DNA from: Endozoicomonas atrinae
GTDB lineage: Bacteria; Pseudomonadota; Gammaproteobacteria; Pseudomonadales; Endozoicomonadaceae
Direction of reading: 5' to 3'
DNA length: 44,210 nucleotides
Assembly (NCBI RefSeq): GCF_001647025.1
Contig: NZ_LUKQ02000017.1
Location: forward strand, 1 to 44,210
Below are positions 7,235 through 16,405 of the stretch, piece by piece. The first letter of the stretch is position 1; every line of letters begins with the position of its first letter. The notes beneath the pieces are model-generated. The model ran no database searches. It was not told the DNA's origin and saw nothing but the letters and a program-made list of their open reading frames with translations. Position numbers and translations under genes: made by a program.

Positions 7235-8419
7235 TCAGACCAGTGAGCGCTGGCTCCTTTCCTGTGCTGCCTGAATTTCCCAGTGATCTCGATTGGTCAG
7301 GTAAAGAGGCTCTCTGGCAACAATAGAGATGGCCGTTGCCAGACCCTTTTCCATTTTGTAGGTAACGGAGCCTGATACTTTCTCGATTGAAGACTGGATA
7401 AATGCCCGAGCCGCCAGTTGTAGAGGACTACCCCAGCGACCTTCAACGGCCTCCATGGTCCAGATCTGTTCCTGCTGATGTTTGTGGTTCAGGTAATCGG
7501 TAGGCAGAGCTGACATTTCCAGATGCTTATAAGCTTCCATCAACATTCTCGCAGCTGGTGCTTCCCGTATTTCCAGCACTTTTTCATCCTGATCAAGATG
7601 TTCCAGTCCCAGGTATCTGCCAATTTTGTAGGCGCCAGCACGAATATTGAGGAATTTGATCAACTCTACCAGGGGCATTGGCTGTTCATTGACAGACACC
7701 GGAATCCCGTCACGAAAAGTGATGCGAATCTGGTGAGCAGCTTCAGTAATCTGCCTGGATGGATTTTCCTTTGACCAGAGAAAAAGGGACTCTGGAATCA
7801 TAAAATCTTCCGGGTTGTCCAGAACACCGGACTCATACTCTCTGCACCATAGGTTACTGTCACTGCTGACACTTCCCTGGCGCTGGTCCTGCATGCATGG
7901 AATGGAAAGTTGGGATGCTTTGTCGGTACGGGTAATGGCACTGTACTCGTAGGGAGAACCATAGAAGCCACGGTAACCACTGTTTTTTATTGCGCCATTG
8001 AGGCGGCGTAAACTGTTCTGCGACTGGTTTGCTGTATGAATAATGGCACCACACCCCAGTTTACCCGCTGTCTCGACGGCGATACGGCTGATCACAGGGC
8101 GTGACAGGGATGAGCTGACCGGGTACATATTCATGTACATTGCCTGTGCCTGGATAGCTGGTATGACGGCATTTTCAATAAACTGTTCAGTGGCATCTTC
8201 GACAACCAGATCGGCCCCGTAATGTTCGGTAATGGCCTGGAGTTTTGTCCGGTCAATACCATCACCAAGGTCGACGGCCAGAGCGGTTACCTTGATATGC
8301 ATGCTGCTCAGGAGGCTCAAAAGATAAGTGCTGTCAAGGCCGCCACTGAACAGGGTGAGTACATGGTCTGTCTGTTCAGCAACAAACGACAAATCCTGAA
8401 TACTTCTTATTTTTCTCAT
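7235..8419 (-). CDS. Argininosuccinate-synthase-like ATP-dependent ligase (non-canonical ArgG paralogue)
   Basis: The N-type ATP pyrophosphatase loop LFSGGLDSTYLL (Ser25-Ser30) matches ArgG. So do VEDATEQFIENAVIPAIQAQA, SSSLSRPVISR and the SDSNLWCREYESG...PESLFLW block, as well as the C-terminal region (FRDGIPVSVNEQ, ELIKFLNIRAG). ArgG adenylates citrulline and joins aspartate. Here the second ArgG signature, GxTxKGNDxxRF, which contacts the amino-acid substrates, is replaced by TANQSQNSLRRLN (129-141). The enzyme therefore probably uses AMP-forming chemistry on other substrates. AGGAG lies 8 bp before ATG. It is the first gene of the operon with the dioxygenase and exporter, opposite a LysR gene. 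No other arginine genes are nearby. Confidence 0.82.
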   Translation of the reverse strand: MRKIRSIQDLSFVAEQTDHVLTLFSGGLDSTYLLSLLSSMHIKVTALAVDLGDGIDRTKLQAITEHYGADLVVEDATEQFIENAVIPAIQAQAMYMNMYPVSSSLSRPVISRIAVETAGKLGCGAIIHTANQSQNSLRRLNGAIKNSGYRGFYGSPYEYSAITRTDKASQLSIPCMQDQRQGSVSSDSNLWCREYESGVLDNPEDFMIPESLFLWSKENPSRQITEAAHQIRITFRDGIPVSVNEQPMPLVELIKFLNIRAGAYKIGRYLGLEHLDQDEKVLEIREAPAARMLMEAYKHLEMSALPTDYLNHKHQQEQIWTMEAVEGRWGSPLQLAARAFIQSSIEKVSGSVTYKMEKGLATAISIVAREPLYLTNRDHWEIQAAQERSQRSLV

Positions 8420-8442
8420 GTCATTACTCCTGATGTACTTTA

Positions 8443-8463
8443 TTTGCAGTATCCGGTTGCAAA
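8443..8463. promoter_or_regulatory. Inverted repeat in divergent promoter, candidate LysR operator
   Basis: TTTGCA-N9-TGCAAA lies in the 114-bp region between the ligase operon and the divergent LysR gene. Such dyads in shared promoter regions are typical LysR-type regulator sites. No clear -35/-10 pair was assigned. Confidence 0.4.
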
Positions 8464-8533
8464 CTTTAATACTTATGCTAGCTAATGCTTTATATGTTTA
8501 TAATGACCTCTAAAAGAACATGATTTTTGACGT

Positions 8534-9442
8534 ATGGACACAAATAAACTGATTTCGCTCATGCCGGACCTCGCTGCTTTTGTCACCGTTGTCGAGTGTG
8601 GGAGCTTTACTGCTGCGGGAAAGAAGTTAGGCGTTACACCATCGGCGGTGAGCCGACAGATCTCACGGCTGGAGTCGGCCCTTTCGATCAAACTTCTTGA
8701 AAGAACCACACGACAGGTCAGGATCAGTGAATCCGGAAAGCCAACCTATGATTATTGTCGTGTAATGCTGGACTCGGCGAGGGAAGCCGTTCATGCGTCC
8801 GGTCATGATAAGTCAGATCCTGCGGGCTATCTCCGGATTGCCGTTCCAAAGGCATTTGGCAAGCAGGTTCTTGAGCCTCTGATTTTTCCTTTTCTTGCTC
8901 AGTATCCGAATATTCGTCTGAAGCTGAAGATCACCGATTATTTTGTGGACCCGATTAAGGATGAAGTGGATGCCATCTTCAGGATCACCGATCATCCCAT
9001 AGAGGGTCTTGCCTCTCGTTCTCTGGGACAGGTCGAACTTCAGCTCTGTGCAACGCCAGAGTATTTGCGGCAGTATGGCACCCCTGAGCATCCCAAAGAC
9101 CTGGTCAGGCATAACTGTCTCTACCTAGGGGAAAAGACAGATGATAACCACTGGGAGTTTGTGTACGGGGATCAAAAAGTCCGGGTTGCCGTAGACGGTC
9201 AGTATGCTGTGAATCATACCGAAATGCGCTTGAATGGCATTCTTCAGGGGCTTGGTATTGGCATGTTGCCCAGTTTTACTGCTGAGCCAGCGTTGCGGGA
9301 AGGAAAGATAGTTCAGGTGCTTGCAGACTGGAAAGTGATGGGTAATTACCAGGGCAGGATCAATATCCAGTACCCACGGTCAAGGTATGTTCCTGCTCAG
9401 CTTCGCTGTTTTATTGATTACCTGGTAAATGAGATGACATGA
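8534..9442 (+). CDS. LysR-family transcriptional regulator, divergent from ligase/dioxygenase operon
   Basis: The N-terminal winged HTH (LAAFVTVVECGSFTAAGKKLGVTPSAVSRQISRLESAL) is typical of LysR proteins. It is followed by a substrate-binding domain in the CrgA/AaeR-like style (YLRIAVPKAFGKQVLEP, EVDAIFRI, LNGILQGLGIGMLPSF). Length is 302 residues. Its position opposite the minus-strand operon predicts control of that operon, probably with a pathway substrate or product as coinducer; this is inference from arrangement. Confidence 0.92.
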   Translation: MDTNKLISLMPDLAAFVTVVECGSFTAAGKKLGVTPSAVSRQISRLESALSIKLLERTTRQVRISESGKPTYDYCRVMLDSAREAVHASGHDKSDPAGYLRIAVPKAFGKQVLEPLIFPFLAQYPNIRLKLKITDYFVDPIKDEVDAIFRITDHPIEGLASRSLGQVELQLCATPEYLRQYGTPEHPKDLVRHNCLYLGEKTDDNHWEFVYGDQKVRVAVDGQYAVNHTEMRLNGILQGLGIGMLPSFTAEPALREGKIVQVLADWKVMGNYQGRINIQYPRSRYVPAQLRCFIDYLVNEMT

Positions 9443-9534
9443 GCGCGGAATCTGATAATTTAGCGGGGCAAACTGATATCAAATTACCTAAGGACCGGGT
9501 TCTTTCTTAAACAAAAGCATTAGGTGGAAGAAGA

Positions 9535-10251
9535 ATGAGTACCGGTAGAGTCAGTGCCTTGATACTGGGCATTTCTATTTTTCTGGGGCTTTCCTGTCTG
9601 GGGTATTTGTTGGCGAATGCTGCCATTGAGTACAAGCAGTATGAGAGAAGCGTCACTGTCAAAGGGTTGTCGGAGAGGGAGTGCCAGGCAGACGTTGTGA
9701 TCTGGCCAATTCAGTTTTCAGCGGCAGATAATGATTTGAAATCGCTCTATGGCACGATTGAGAACAATACTAACCGAATCAGAGCATTTCTGGAGAGGAG
9801 TGGTATCGCTGCTGATGAGATCAGTCTGATGTCGCCTGATATTACTGATAAATCGGCCAACCAATATGGCAGCAGCAGTCGTCCGGAGTTTCGCTATACC
9901 GCCCTGCAAACCATCACTATTTATTCCAATAATATTGAGGCGGTACGCTCAGTGATGGAGCGGCTCTCGGACCTTGGTCGAGAAGGCATTGTTTTTACCG
10001 GGGGAAATTATGGCTCACAGCCCGAGTACCTGTTTACCCGGTTGAATGATGTAAAGCCGGAAATGATTGAGGAAGCGACCCGCAAAGCTCGGGAAGTGGC
10101 TGAAAAGTTTGCCTCAGACTCGCAAAGTGAACTGGGCAAAATCAAGAGAGCCTCTCAGGGGCAGTTTTCGATCAGCAACCGTGACCGAAATAACCCGCAT
10201 ATCAAGAAGGTCCGGGTGGTTGCGACCATTGAGTATTATCTCTCCGATTAA
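9535..10251 (+). CDS. SIMPL-domain (DUF541) protein
   Basis: A membrane-anchored or secreted protein of the SIMPL family (BP26/YggE-like), linked in some bacteria to oxidative-stress defence, otherwise of unknown activity. One hydrophobic segment spans residues 8-30 (ALILGISIFLGLSCLGYLL). The SIMPL domain follows with SVTVKGLSERECQADVVIW, the NNTNRIRAFLERSGI helix, and the C-terminal EEATRKAREVAEKFASDS and VVATIEYYL motifs. GGAAG precedes ATG. It stands alone between the LysR gene and prmB. Confidence 0.88.
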   Translation: MSTGRVSALILGISIFLGLSCLGYLLANAAIEYKQYERSVTVKGLSERECQADVVIWPIQFSAADNDLKSLYGTIENNTNRIRAFLERSGIAADEISLMSPDITDKSANQYGSSSRPEFRYTALQTITIYSNNIEAVRSVMERLSDLGREGIVFTGGNYGSQPEYLFTRLNDVKPEMIEEATRKAREVAEKFASDSQSELGKIKRASQGQFSISNRDRNNPHIKKVRVVATIEYYLSD

Positions 10252-10382
10252 GGTTACCTGCTAACTTTTAAACAGTCGTTACCCGTGAGCAAGGAATATG
10301 CTATTTTATGCCGCCTATATGAGGCAGTAAGGATTTGACTCACCGTGAAAACCCCGGGAGCTTCGAATCCGAAGGAGCAAAT

Positions 10383-11330
10383 GTGACAGGTTCCAATGAG
10401 TCCTGCGAAGGACTGGTGTCTATTCGAGATTTTGTACGCTGGGGAGCGACCCGCTTTAATGCAGCAGGTCTGTTCTTTGGTCATGGCAGTGATAATGCGC
10501 TGGATGAATCCCTTCATCTGGTTTTTCAGGTATTGCAGCTTCCCTGGGATCTTCCCGACAACTATCTTGACAGTCGTTTAACCCATCGTGAACGTGAAAA
10601 GCTGGCCAACCTGATTGAAGAGCGGGCGGTCAGTCGTAAACCTCTGGCCTATCTTGTTAACCAGGCGTGGTTCTGTGATATGCCGTTTTATGTGGACGAG
10701 CGGGTTCTGGTTCCCCGTTCCCCCATTGCCGAACTGATTCTCCAGCAGTTCCAGCCGTGGATGGGGGATGCAGAGGTCAGTCGTGTGCTTGACCTTTGTT
10801 CTGGTTCCGGTTGTATCGGCATTGCGGCAGCGCATGCGTTTCCTGAATCTCAGGTGGATCTGCTGGATATTTCTGAAGACGCCCTGGAAGTGGCTAATAT
10901 CAATATTGATCGCCATGAGCTTTGGGGCAGGGTACAGGCCATCAAGTCGGATCTGTTTGATTTTTTTGATGCCTTGCCAGAGCGTCCACGGTATCAACTT
11001 ATTTTGAGTAATCCGCCTTATGTGGATGCTGAAGATATGTCCGATATGCCGGAAGAGTTTACTCACGAACCAGAGCTGGGTCTGGCCGCTGGAGATGACG
11101 GACTTGATTTCGCCCGTACAATTCTCGCACAGGCCGGTGATTACCTGGATGAGCAGGGTCTGCTGGTATTGGAAGTGGGCAACAGCCAGTGGGCTTTACA
11201 GGATGAGTATCCGGAAGTACCGTTTGTCTGGCCTGATTTCGAAAAAGGTGGTCATGGCGTTCTGGTTCTGTCCGCTGAAGATTGCAGAAAGTATCAGCCT
11301 TTGTTCAAGAATCGGTTAAAAGCCCTGTAA
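10383..11330 (+). CDS. prmB: Ribosomal protein L3 (uL3) glutamine N5-methyltransferase
   Basis: PrmB methylates a glutamine of ribosomal protein uL3. The SAM-dependent fold carries [18 protein letters not shown], motif [16 protein letters not shown] and the catalytic NPPY ([18 protein letters not shown]), with EVGNS near the end. Identity to E. coli PrmB is evident through the whole protein. I prefer the GTG at 10383, which has GAAGGAG six bases upstream and gives 315 residues (E. coli 310), over the TTG at 10335, which has no properly spaced site. It precedes aroC, the conserved order in many gammaproteobacteria. Confidence 0.95.
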   Translation: MTGSNESCEGLVSIRDFVRWGATRFNAAGLFFGHGSDNALDESLHLVFQVLQLPWDLPDNYLDSRLTHREREKLANLIEERAVSRKPLAYLVNQAWFCDMPFYVDERVLVPRSPIAELILQQFQPWMGDAEVSRVLDLCSGSGCIGIAAAHAFPESQVDLLDISEDALEVANINIDRHELWGRVQAIKSDLFDFFDALPERPRYQLILSNPPYVDAEDMSDMPEEFTHEPELGLAAGDDGLDFARTILAQAGDYLDEQGLLVLEVGNSQWALQDEYPEVPFVWPDFEKGGHGVLVLSAEDCRKYQPLFKNRLKAL

Positions 11331-11387
11331 CGGGCTTTCAAACTCTTTTTTAGACTTTTCTGAAAATAAGAATGAGATCGCTTAAGT

Positions 11388-12470
11388 ATGGCAGGAAATA
11401 GTATAGGGCAACTGTTCAGGGTCACTACCTTTGGTGAGTCCCATGGTCTGGCGTTGGGTTGTATAGTTGATGGTTGCCCTCCCGGGCTGCCAATAACCGA
11501 AGCAGATCTTCAGGTTGACCTGGATCGTCGTAAGCCGGGTACGTCCAAATTCACAACTCAGCGTCGTGAGCCGGATCAGGTTAAGATCCTTTCGGGCGTC
11601 TTTGAGGGAGTGACCACCGGTGCTCCCATTGGTCTGTTAATTGAGAACCAGGATCAGCGCTCCAAGGATTACTCCAATATTAAGGATCTCTTCAGACCCG
11701 GCCATGCTGATTACACTTACACACATAAATACGGTGTTCGGGATTATCGCGGTGGTGGCCGTTCATCCGCCAGGGAAACGGCCATGAGGGTTGCTGCCGG
11801 AGCCATTGCCCGCAAGTATCTGCAGTCCCAGGGTATTGAAGTGCGTGGCTGGCTGTCCCAGATCGGTGATATCTGTGTTGAGAAGCTGGATTGGAATGAA
11901 GTCAGAAATAACCCGTTTTTCTCGCCAGACGCGGACAAAGTACCGGAAATGGAAGCGTTGATTACCAGTCTGCGTTCAGAAGGTAACTCAGTAGGTGCCC
12001 GGGTTTCCGTCATGGCGACCGGTGTCCCCCCTGGTCTTGGAGAACCGGTCTTTGATCGCCTTGATGCGGATCTGGCTCACTCTCTGATGAGCATTAATGC
12101 CGTGAAGGGCGTGGAAATCGGTGATGGATTTGCCAGTGTCAGCCAGAAAGGTACAGAGCACCGGGATGAAATCACACCGAATGGCTTTCTTTCAAACCAT
12201 GCTGGTGGAACCCTGGGTGGTATCAGTTCCGGGCAGGATGTTGTTGCGCATATCGCTCTTAAGCCAACATCCAGTATTACCACCCCAGGTCAGTCCATCA
12301 ATATGCAGGGTGAGCCGGTCGAGGTTGTGACCAAAGGGCGCCATGATCCCTGTGTAGGTATACGTGCCGTCCCCATTGCGGAAGCGATGATGGCGATTAC
12401 GCTGATGGATCATTTTATGCGCCATCGAGCACAGAATGCTGACGTAGTCAGTCCGGCACCGGTTGTTTAA
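11388..12470 (+). CDS. aroC: Chorismate synthase
   Basis: Catalyses the last shikimate step, EPSP to chorismate, with reduced flavin; chorismate feeds the trp genes found further along this window. The family signatures are clear: [18 protein letters not shown] at the start, [26 protein letters not shown], and [15 protein letters not shown]. The 360-residue length is normal. It follows prmB by 57 bp and ends just before a strong bidirectional terminator. Confidence 0.98.
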   Translation: MAGNSIGQLFRVTTFGESHGLALGCIVDGCPPGLPITEADLQVDLDRRKPGTSKFTTQRREPDQVKILSGVFEGVTTGAPIGLLIENQDQRSKDYSNIKDLFRPGHADYTYTHKYGVRDYRGGGRSSARETAMRVAAGAIARKYLQSQGIEVRGWLSQIGDICVEKLDWNEVRNNPFFSPDADKVPEMEALITSLRSEGNSVGARVSVMATGVPPGLGEPVFDRLDADLAHSLMSINAVKGVEIGDGFASVSQKGTEHRDEITPNGFLSNHAGGTLGGISSGQDVVAHIALKPTSSITTPGQSINMQGEPVEVVTKGRHDPCVGIRAVPIAEAMMAITLMDHFMRHRAQNADVVSPAPVV

Positions 12471-12476
12471 AGCATA

Positions 12477-12506
12477 AAAAAGGCTTCCATCTGGAAGCCT
12501 TTTTTA
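12477..12506. terminator. Bidirectional intrinsic terminator (aroC / phosphoribosyltransferase)
   Basis: A perfect stem AAGGCTTCC/GGAAGCCTT with a short loop is flanked by an A-run on one side and a T-run on the other. It can end both the plus-strand aroC transcript and the convergent minus-strand gene. Confidence 0.92.
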
Positions 12507-12524
12507 TTTGCTGGTCAGCGTATT

Positions 12525-13040
12525 TTATTGGCCAAAAGCATCAATGTTTTCGGCATCCCAGGCATAATTGATCCAGTAATCTTCGATCTCTTCGCCCACA
12601 AAGAAGTGCTTGAGCTGTTCAGGCAGCTGTCCCTTCTTTTCCTTCTTTTTATTGTGCACGACAAAGGCAGAAAACTCGGCACCAGGGTGACTGTCGAACA
12701 GGTGTTGAAGAGTAAATTCAAGCGTTGTTCTTTCGTCGTCTACTTCATCAATCACCAGTACTTTCTTGCCAGTCAGGTCGATGTCTGTTTCCAGCCACTG
12801 CAGTTTGATGGGCTGACTGGCTGGCGCTGTACCGGTCTCATCACTGTATCGAGACAGAGAGACGATCAGAATAGGGCGGTTAATGTAGGTCCGCATGATG
12901 CGAGCGGGGATCAGACCACCACCACCGATGGCCAGCAGGTAGTCAGGCACATAGCCGAGTTCGGCAATGGTTTTGGCCGTATTACGAATGGTGTTATGAA
13001 TATTGTTATAGGTGAAGTTGTATTGCTGAATGTTTGACAT
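12525..13040 (-). CDS. Purine-type phosphoribosyltransferase
   Basis: A 171-residue type I PRTase. The PRPP loop is KKVLVIDEVDDERTTL, with the two acidic residues and basic stretch of the family. The upstream PDYLLAIGGGGLIPARIM segment supplies the pyrophosphate loop. It most resembles Gpt-like hypoxanthine/xanthine/guanine salvage enzymes; the base cannot be set from sequence alone. The gene is convergent with aroC. Confidence 0.8.
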   Translation of the reverse strand: MSNIQQYNFTYNNIHNTIRNTAKTIAELGYVPDYLLAIGGGGLIPARIMRTYINRPILIVSLSRYSDETGTAPASQPIKLQWLETDIDLTGKKVLVIDEVDDERTTLEFTLQHLFDSHPGAEFSAFVVHNKKKEKKGQLPEQLKHFFVGEEIEDYWINYAWDAENIDAFGQ

Positions 13041-13364
13041 AGAAGATCGGCATCAGGCCATAGGAAAATAAATCCGCAAATTCTATGGAAGTGGCTGGTA
13101 TTGTGCAATATCTGTTGGAAGGTCTGATGCAGAATAGCGTGTAATTTTCAGTTTTATTAATGACATTAAACCCTATGTAACTGTCAGGATTTTGTGACAG
13201 ATTCTGATGTGACTAACACCTCGAATCAGGAGCAAAATAGCACACCGTTCAGATCGGTATAGACCCTATTGGTATTTAATATTTTTACTGTTGATAAAAA
13301 ATACCCTGTGCCAATCTGAAATCGCACAGAACTGGGACAAAACTACAATAGGAGGCTGGAAATC
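13041..13364. other. Intergenic region, no gene seen
   Basis: An AT-rich stretch between the minus-strand phosphoribosyltransferase start and a small plus-strand gene. It should hold promoters for both. I see no strong repeat, hairpin or coding frame. Confidence 0.5.
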
Positions 13365-13553
13365 GTGGACACTTTACTTTCTATGGAACAGGTACGGAGT
13401 CTGATAAGTCAGCAGCTGATAGCAGATATTGAAGCTAAGCCGGTTGTTAAAACACTGCCAAAGCCAATTAAAATACCCTTCACTAATAACTCATACTGGT
13501 ACAGGTCTGATATTGAAATGTGGATTGGCAATTTAAAGTGTCTGAAGGCATAG
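13365..13553 (+). CDS. Small AlpA/excisionase-like DNA-binding protein
   Basis: A 62-residue protein with the outline of an AlpA/MerR-like winged HTH: SMEQVRSLISQQL for the helix pair, then PKPIKIPFTNNSYWYRSDIEMWI, which parallels the FPKPV...WREEEIEAWI end of AlpA proteins. The recognition helix is poorly conserved, so it may be degenerate. A perfect GGAGG lies 9 bp before the GTG start, which supports real translation. No integrase or phage genes are near. It sits 55 bp before a LysR gene and may be co-transcribed. Confidence 0.5.
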   Translation: MDTLLSMEQVRSLISQQLIADIEAKPVVKTLPKPIKIPFTNNSYWYRSDIEMWIGNLKCLKA

Positions 13554-13608
13554 TGCCGTTACCCCATATTCTTCTTCAAAACGCTAGTTTGTAATCACGG
13601 AAATTGGA

Positions 13609-14481
13609 ATGAAGCTTCAAGCAGTACAGGCATTTCTACAAACTCATGAATCGGGCTCAATTTCGGAAGCGGCTAAAAAAATGGGTAAACCCAGAGTGAT
13701 GGTCAGTAACTGGATAGGCAGTCTGGAGGACCAGTGGGGGGTTACGTTGTTTGATCGAACGGGTCATAAGCCGGTTTTAACCCATGAAGGGGAGAAATTG
13801 CTGATGATTTGTCGTTCTTTACTAACAACATCTGAGATGTTGGAACGCAAGGTTGCCAGTTTGCATTTGCCCGATGAAGAAAGTCTATCATTTGGGGTAG
13901 ATCACGGTGTTGAGAAAGGCTTTATATGGGATATTCTGCAGGAAATAGAGCGACAGCATCCTGCTGTTAATATTACCTTAAAAGAAGGGTTTGATGATGA
14001 GTTGCTCAGTGGGGTCGATTCAGGAGAACTGGATTTTGCCTATACCGGTTTTAATCAGCTTGATGTAACCCGGTTCACCTGTCAGCAAATTGGGCATTAT
14101 GACTTTGTTGCGGTTTGTCATCGTGATCACCTGCTGGCCACTCATGATGAGTTGGAGTTGACCGATATGAATAGCCATCGTCAGATTTCCGCTCGTCTTC
14201 ATCCTTCCACTGATGCCTCCAAAGTTCGTTTGTCCGATAACTTCTGGCAGATGTCGGACTATCAGTCTGCCCTGGCTCTTGTAAAGCGCGGGCTGGGCTG
14301 GACAGTTTGTCCGAAGTCTGAAGCCATAGAAGAAATTCGCCTGGGTAATTTGGTGATCCTTAATCATCCTCAGGCTGTATATCGTTGGCCAGTAGGCTTG
14401 ATTTGGCGTATCGATCATCAGCCAGGTCCTGTTATGCAGGATTTGATTCATAATATCTCAGCTAATTATTCTGATCAGTAA
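13609..14481 (+). CDS. LysR-family transcriptional regulator
   Basis: The N-terminal HTH (LQAVQAFLQTHESGSISEAAKKM, then SNWIGSLEDQWGVTLFDRTG) and a type 2 periplasmic-binding-like effector domain (LSFGVDHGVEKG, ELDFAYTGFNQ, ALALVKRGLGWTVCP) give a 290-residue LysR protein. The HTH is somewhat divergent (KPRVMVSNW instead of the common SAVSR). Targets are unknown; the sulfate/dicarboxylate-type transporter gene next to it on the same strand is a candidate. Confidence 0.88.
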   Translation: MKLQAVQAFLQTHESGSISEAAKKMGKPRVMVSNWIGSLEDQWGVTLFDRTGHKPVLTHEGEKLLMICRSLLTTSEMLERKVASLHLPDEESLSFGVDHGVEKGFIWDILQEIERQHPAVNITLKEGFDDELLSGVDSGELDFAYTGFNQLDVTRFTCQQIGHYDFVAVCHRDHLLATHDELELTDMNSHRQISARLHPSTDASKVRLSDNFWQMSDYQSALALVKRGLGWTVCPKSEAIEEIRLGNLVILNHPQAVYRWPVGLIWRIDHQPGPVMQDLIHNISANYSDQ

Positions 14482-14596
14482 GTGAATCAGCTTGCCCGGG
14501 TTTAAGATTAATGCTCTTTTTACGCATAGAATGCATTTGGGATTGGGGCTAAGATACCGCACCTTTTCCCTCCTCTTCTGATGATAGGCCACTGTC

Positions 14597-16315
14597 GTGC
14601 CACACCGAGCTCATCTATTGTCATTGAAACTCTGCCATGCCCTGAGTCAGGCCTGCATTGCAGACAAGTATACTGGTAAGCGTTTTGCCAACGATCTTCT
14701 GGCGGGGTTGACCGTCGGGATTATTGCTATTCCATTATCCATGGCACTGGCGATTGCCAGTGGTGTTGCGCCGCAGTACGGTCTTTATACGGCGATCATC
14801 AGCGGATTTATTATTGCCTTGCTGGGTGGGTCGCGTTACAGCATATCCGGCCCGACAGCAGCGTTTGTCGTACTTCTCTTTCCCATCGCTGAAAAATTTG
14901 GCCTTGCCGGGTTGCTGCTGGCAACAGTAATGTCCGGAATCATTCTGGTGCTGATGGCGTTAATGCGCCTCGGACGTCTGATTCAGTACATACCGGAGTC
15001 AATTACACTGGGGTTTACCGCCGGTATTGGTGTTGTGATTGCGACACTTCAGTTGAAAGATTTTTTTGGGATGACCATTAGCGCCATGCCAGAGCATTAT
15101 TGGGAGAAAGTGGCAGCCCTGGTCAATGGTGCAGGCAGTACCCACTGGCCAAGCCTGCTGATTGCCGTTGTTACATTAACTGTGATGTTGTTATGGCCGA
15201 GGTTACGGCTACCTGTTCCCGCTCATCTGCCGGCCGTGATTATTGGTAGTTTATTGGCCCTGGTGATGGGGAGTTATGGCGTTGAGGTTGAAACCATTGG
15301 TAGCCGGTTCCAGTACCTGTTACCTGATGGCTCCATGGGAATGGGGATTCCACCGGTCCTTCCCGAGTTTGCCTGGCCCTGGATGCAGGCAGGTGTTGAT
15401 GGGCAGCCGCTGGGAGTCAGCTGGTCTCTGATTCAGGCATTGTTGCCCTCAGCGTTTGCCATCGCGATGCTGGGTGCTATTGAGTCATTATTGTGTGCTG
15501 TCGTTCTGGATGGCATGACGGGTACACGACACAGTGCAAACAGTGAGCTGTTAGGGCAGGGTGTTGGTAACATTGTTGCACCATTCTTTGGGGGAATTCC
15601 TGCCACTGCAGCCATTGCCCGGTCAGCCGCCAACGTGAAAGCCGGGGCTCAGAGTCCGGTGTCAGGTATGATACACGCTCTGGTTGTACTGCTGGCGCTG
15701 GTGGCGCTCACCGGTATTCTTTCTTACATACCCATGTCGGCGATGGCCGCACTGCTGTTAGTGGTTGCCTGGAACATGAGTGAAGCGCCTAAAGCCGTAC
15801 ACTTGTTGAAAACGGCGCCGCGCAGCGATGTGCTGGTTTTTCTGGTTTGTTTTTTACTGACCGTAGTCTTCGATATGGTTATTGCCATCAGTGTCGGTGT
15901 TGTACTGGCGGCATTGCTGTTTATGAAAGAAGTTGCTGAGATGATACAGGTCAGGGATATCACCAGCGATAAGCGTTATGTAAATATACCGGCATCAGAA
16001 ACGACAACCGTGCTACGAATTGAGGGACCACTGTTCTTTGCTGCTGCTGATCATGTATTTGGAGAGATCAGTCGTTTAAGTCAGGATAAACACACAATTG
16101 TTTTACAGATGGAAAACGTCTATCTGTTGGATGCAGGAGGGCTCACTGCACTTACCCGGTTGATTGATCAGTGCAGGAAGAACCATACTCGGCTCTTGAT
16201 CAGCGAATTACAGTTTCAGCCGTTGAAAACACTGGCCCGGGCAGGCGTTGAACCTATTGAAGGGATAGTGAAGTTTTATCCTTTATTGAATGATGCTCTG
16301 GCGGAACTGGTATAA
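14597..16315 (+). CDS. dauA: SulP/SLC26-family transporter, DauA-like, with STAS domain
   Basis: An inner-membrane anion transporter; E. coli DauA (YchM) moves C4-dicarboxylates. The match to DauA is close throughout: AIPLSMALAIASGVAPQYGLY, GGSRYSISGPTAAFVVL, LGAIESLLCAVVLDGMTGT, and VAWNMSEAPKAV. The C-terminal STAS domain (about residues 455-560) includes LRIEGPLFFAAADHVF and YLLDAGGLTAL. Length 572 fits the family. GTG is chosen because the downstream residues align with the DauA N-terminus (KYTGKRFANDLLAGLTVG). It ends at a strong shared terminator. Confidence 0.92.
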   Translation: MPHRAHLLSLKLCHALSQACIADKYTGKRFANDLLAGLTVGIIAIPLSMALAIASGVAPQYGLYTAIISGFIIALLGGSRYSISGPTAAFVVLLFPIAEKFGLAGLLLATVMSGIILVLMALMRLGRLIQYIPESITLGFTAGIGVVIATLQLKDFFGMTISAMPEHYWEKVAALVNGAGSTHWPSLLIAVVTLTVMLLWPRLRLPVPAHLPAVIIGSLLALVMGSYGVEVETIGSRFQYLLPDGSMGMGIPPVLPEFAWPWMQAGVDGQPLGVSWSLIQALLPSAFAIAMLGAIESLLCAVVLDGMTGTRHSANSELLGQGVGNIVAPFFGGIPATAAIARSAANVKAGAQSPVSGMIHALVVLLALVALTGILSYIPMSAMAALLLVVAWNMSEAPKAVHLLKTAPRSDVLVFLVCFLLTVVFDMVIAISVGVVLAALLFMKEVAEMIQVRDITSDKRYVNIPASETTTVLRIEGPLFFAAADHVFGEISRLSQDKHTIVLQMENVYLLDAGGLTALTRLIDQCRKNHTRLLISELQFQPLKTLARAGVEPIEGIVKFYPLLNDALAELV

Positions 16316-16352
16316 GTCGATCGATATTATAAACATCAGTATTACCCGAATG

Positions 16353-16382
16353 AAAAAAGGCATCCATTTGGATGCCTTTTTT
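16353..16382. terminator. Bidirectional intrinsic terminator (dauA / acyl-CoA ligase)
   Basis: A perfect stem AAAAAAGGCATCC/GGATGCCTTTTTT with a four-base loop lies between the convergent genes and has A and T runs on its two sides. Confidence 0.92.
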
Positions 16383-16405
16383 GTGGCGCCTGAAAAATAT
16401 AGCTG

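Noticed and set aside
12528-13037. 169-codon plus-strand frame opposite the phosphoribosyltransferase
   Set aside because: The minus strand has a clear PRPP-binding motif and the terminator fits; the plus frame is its shadow.
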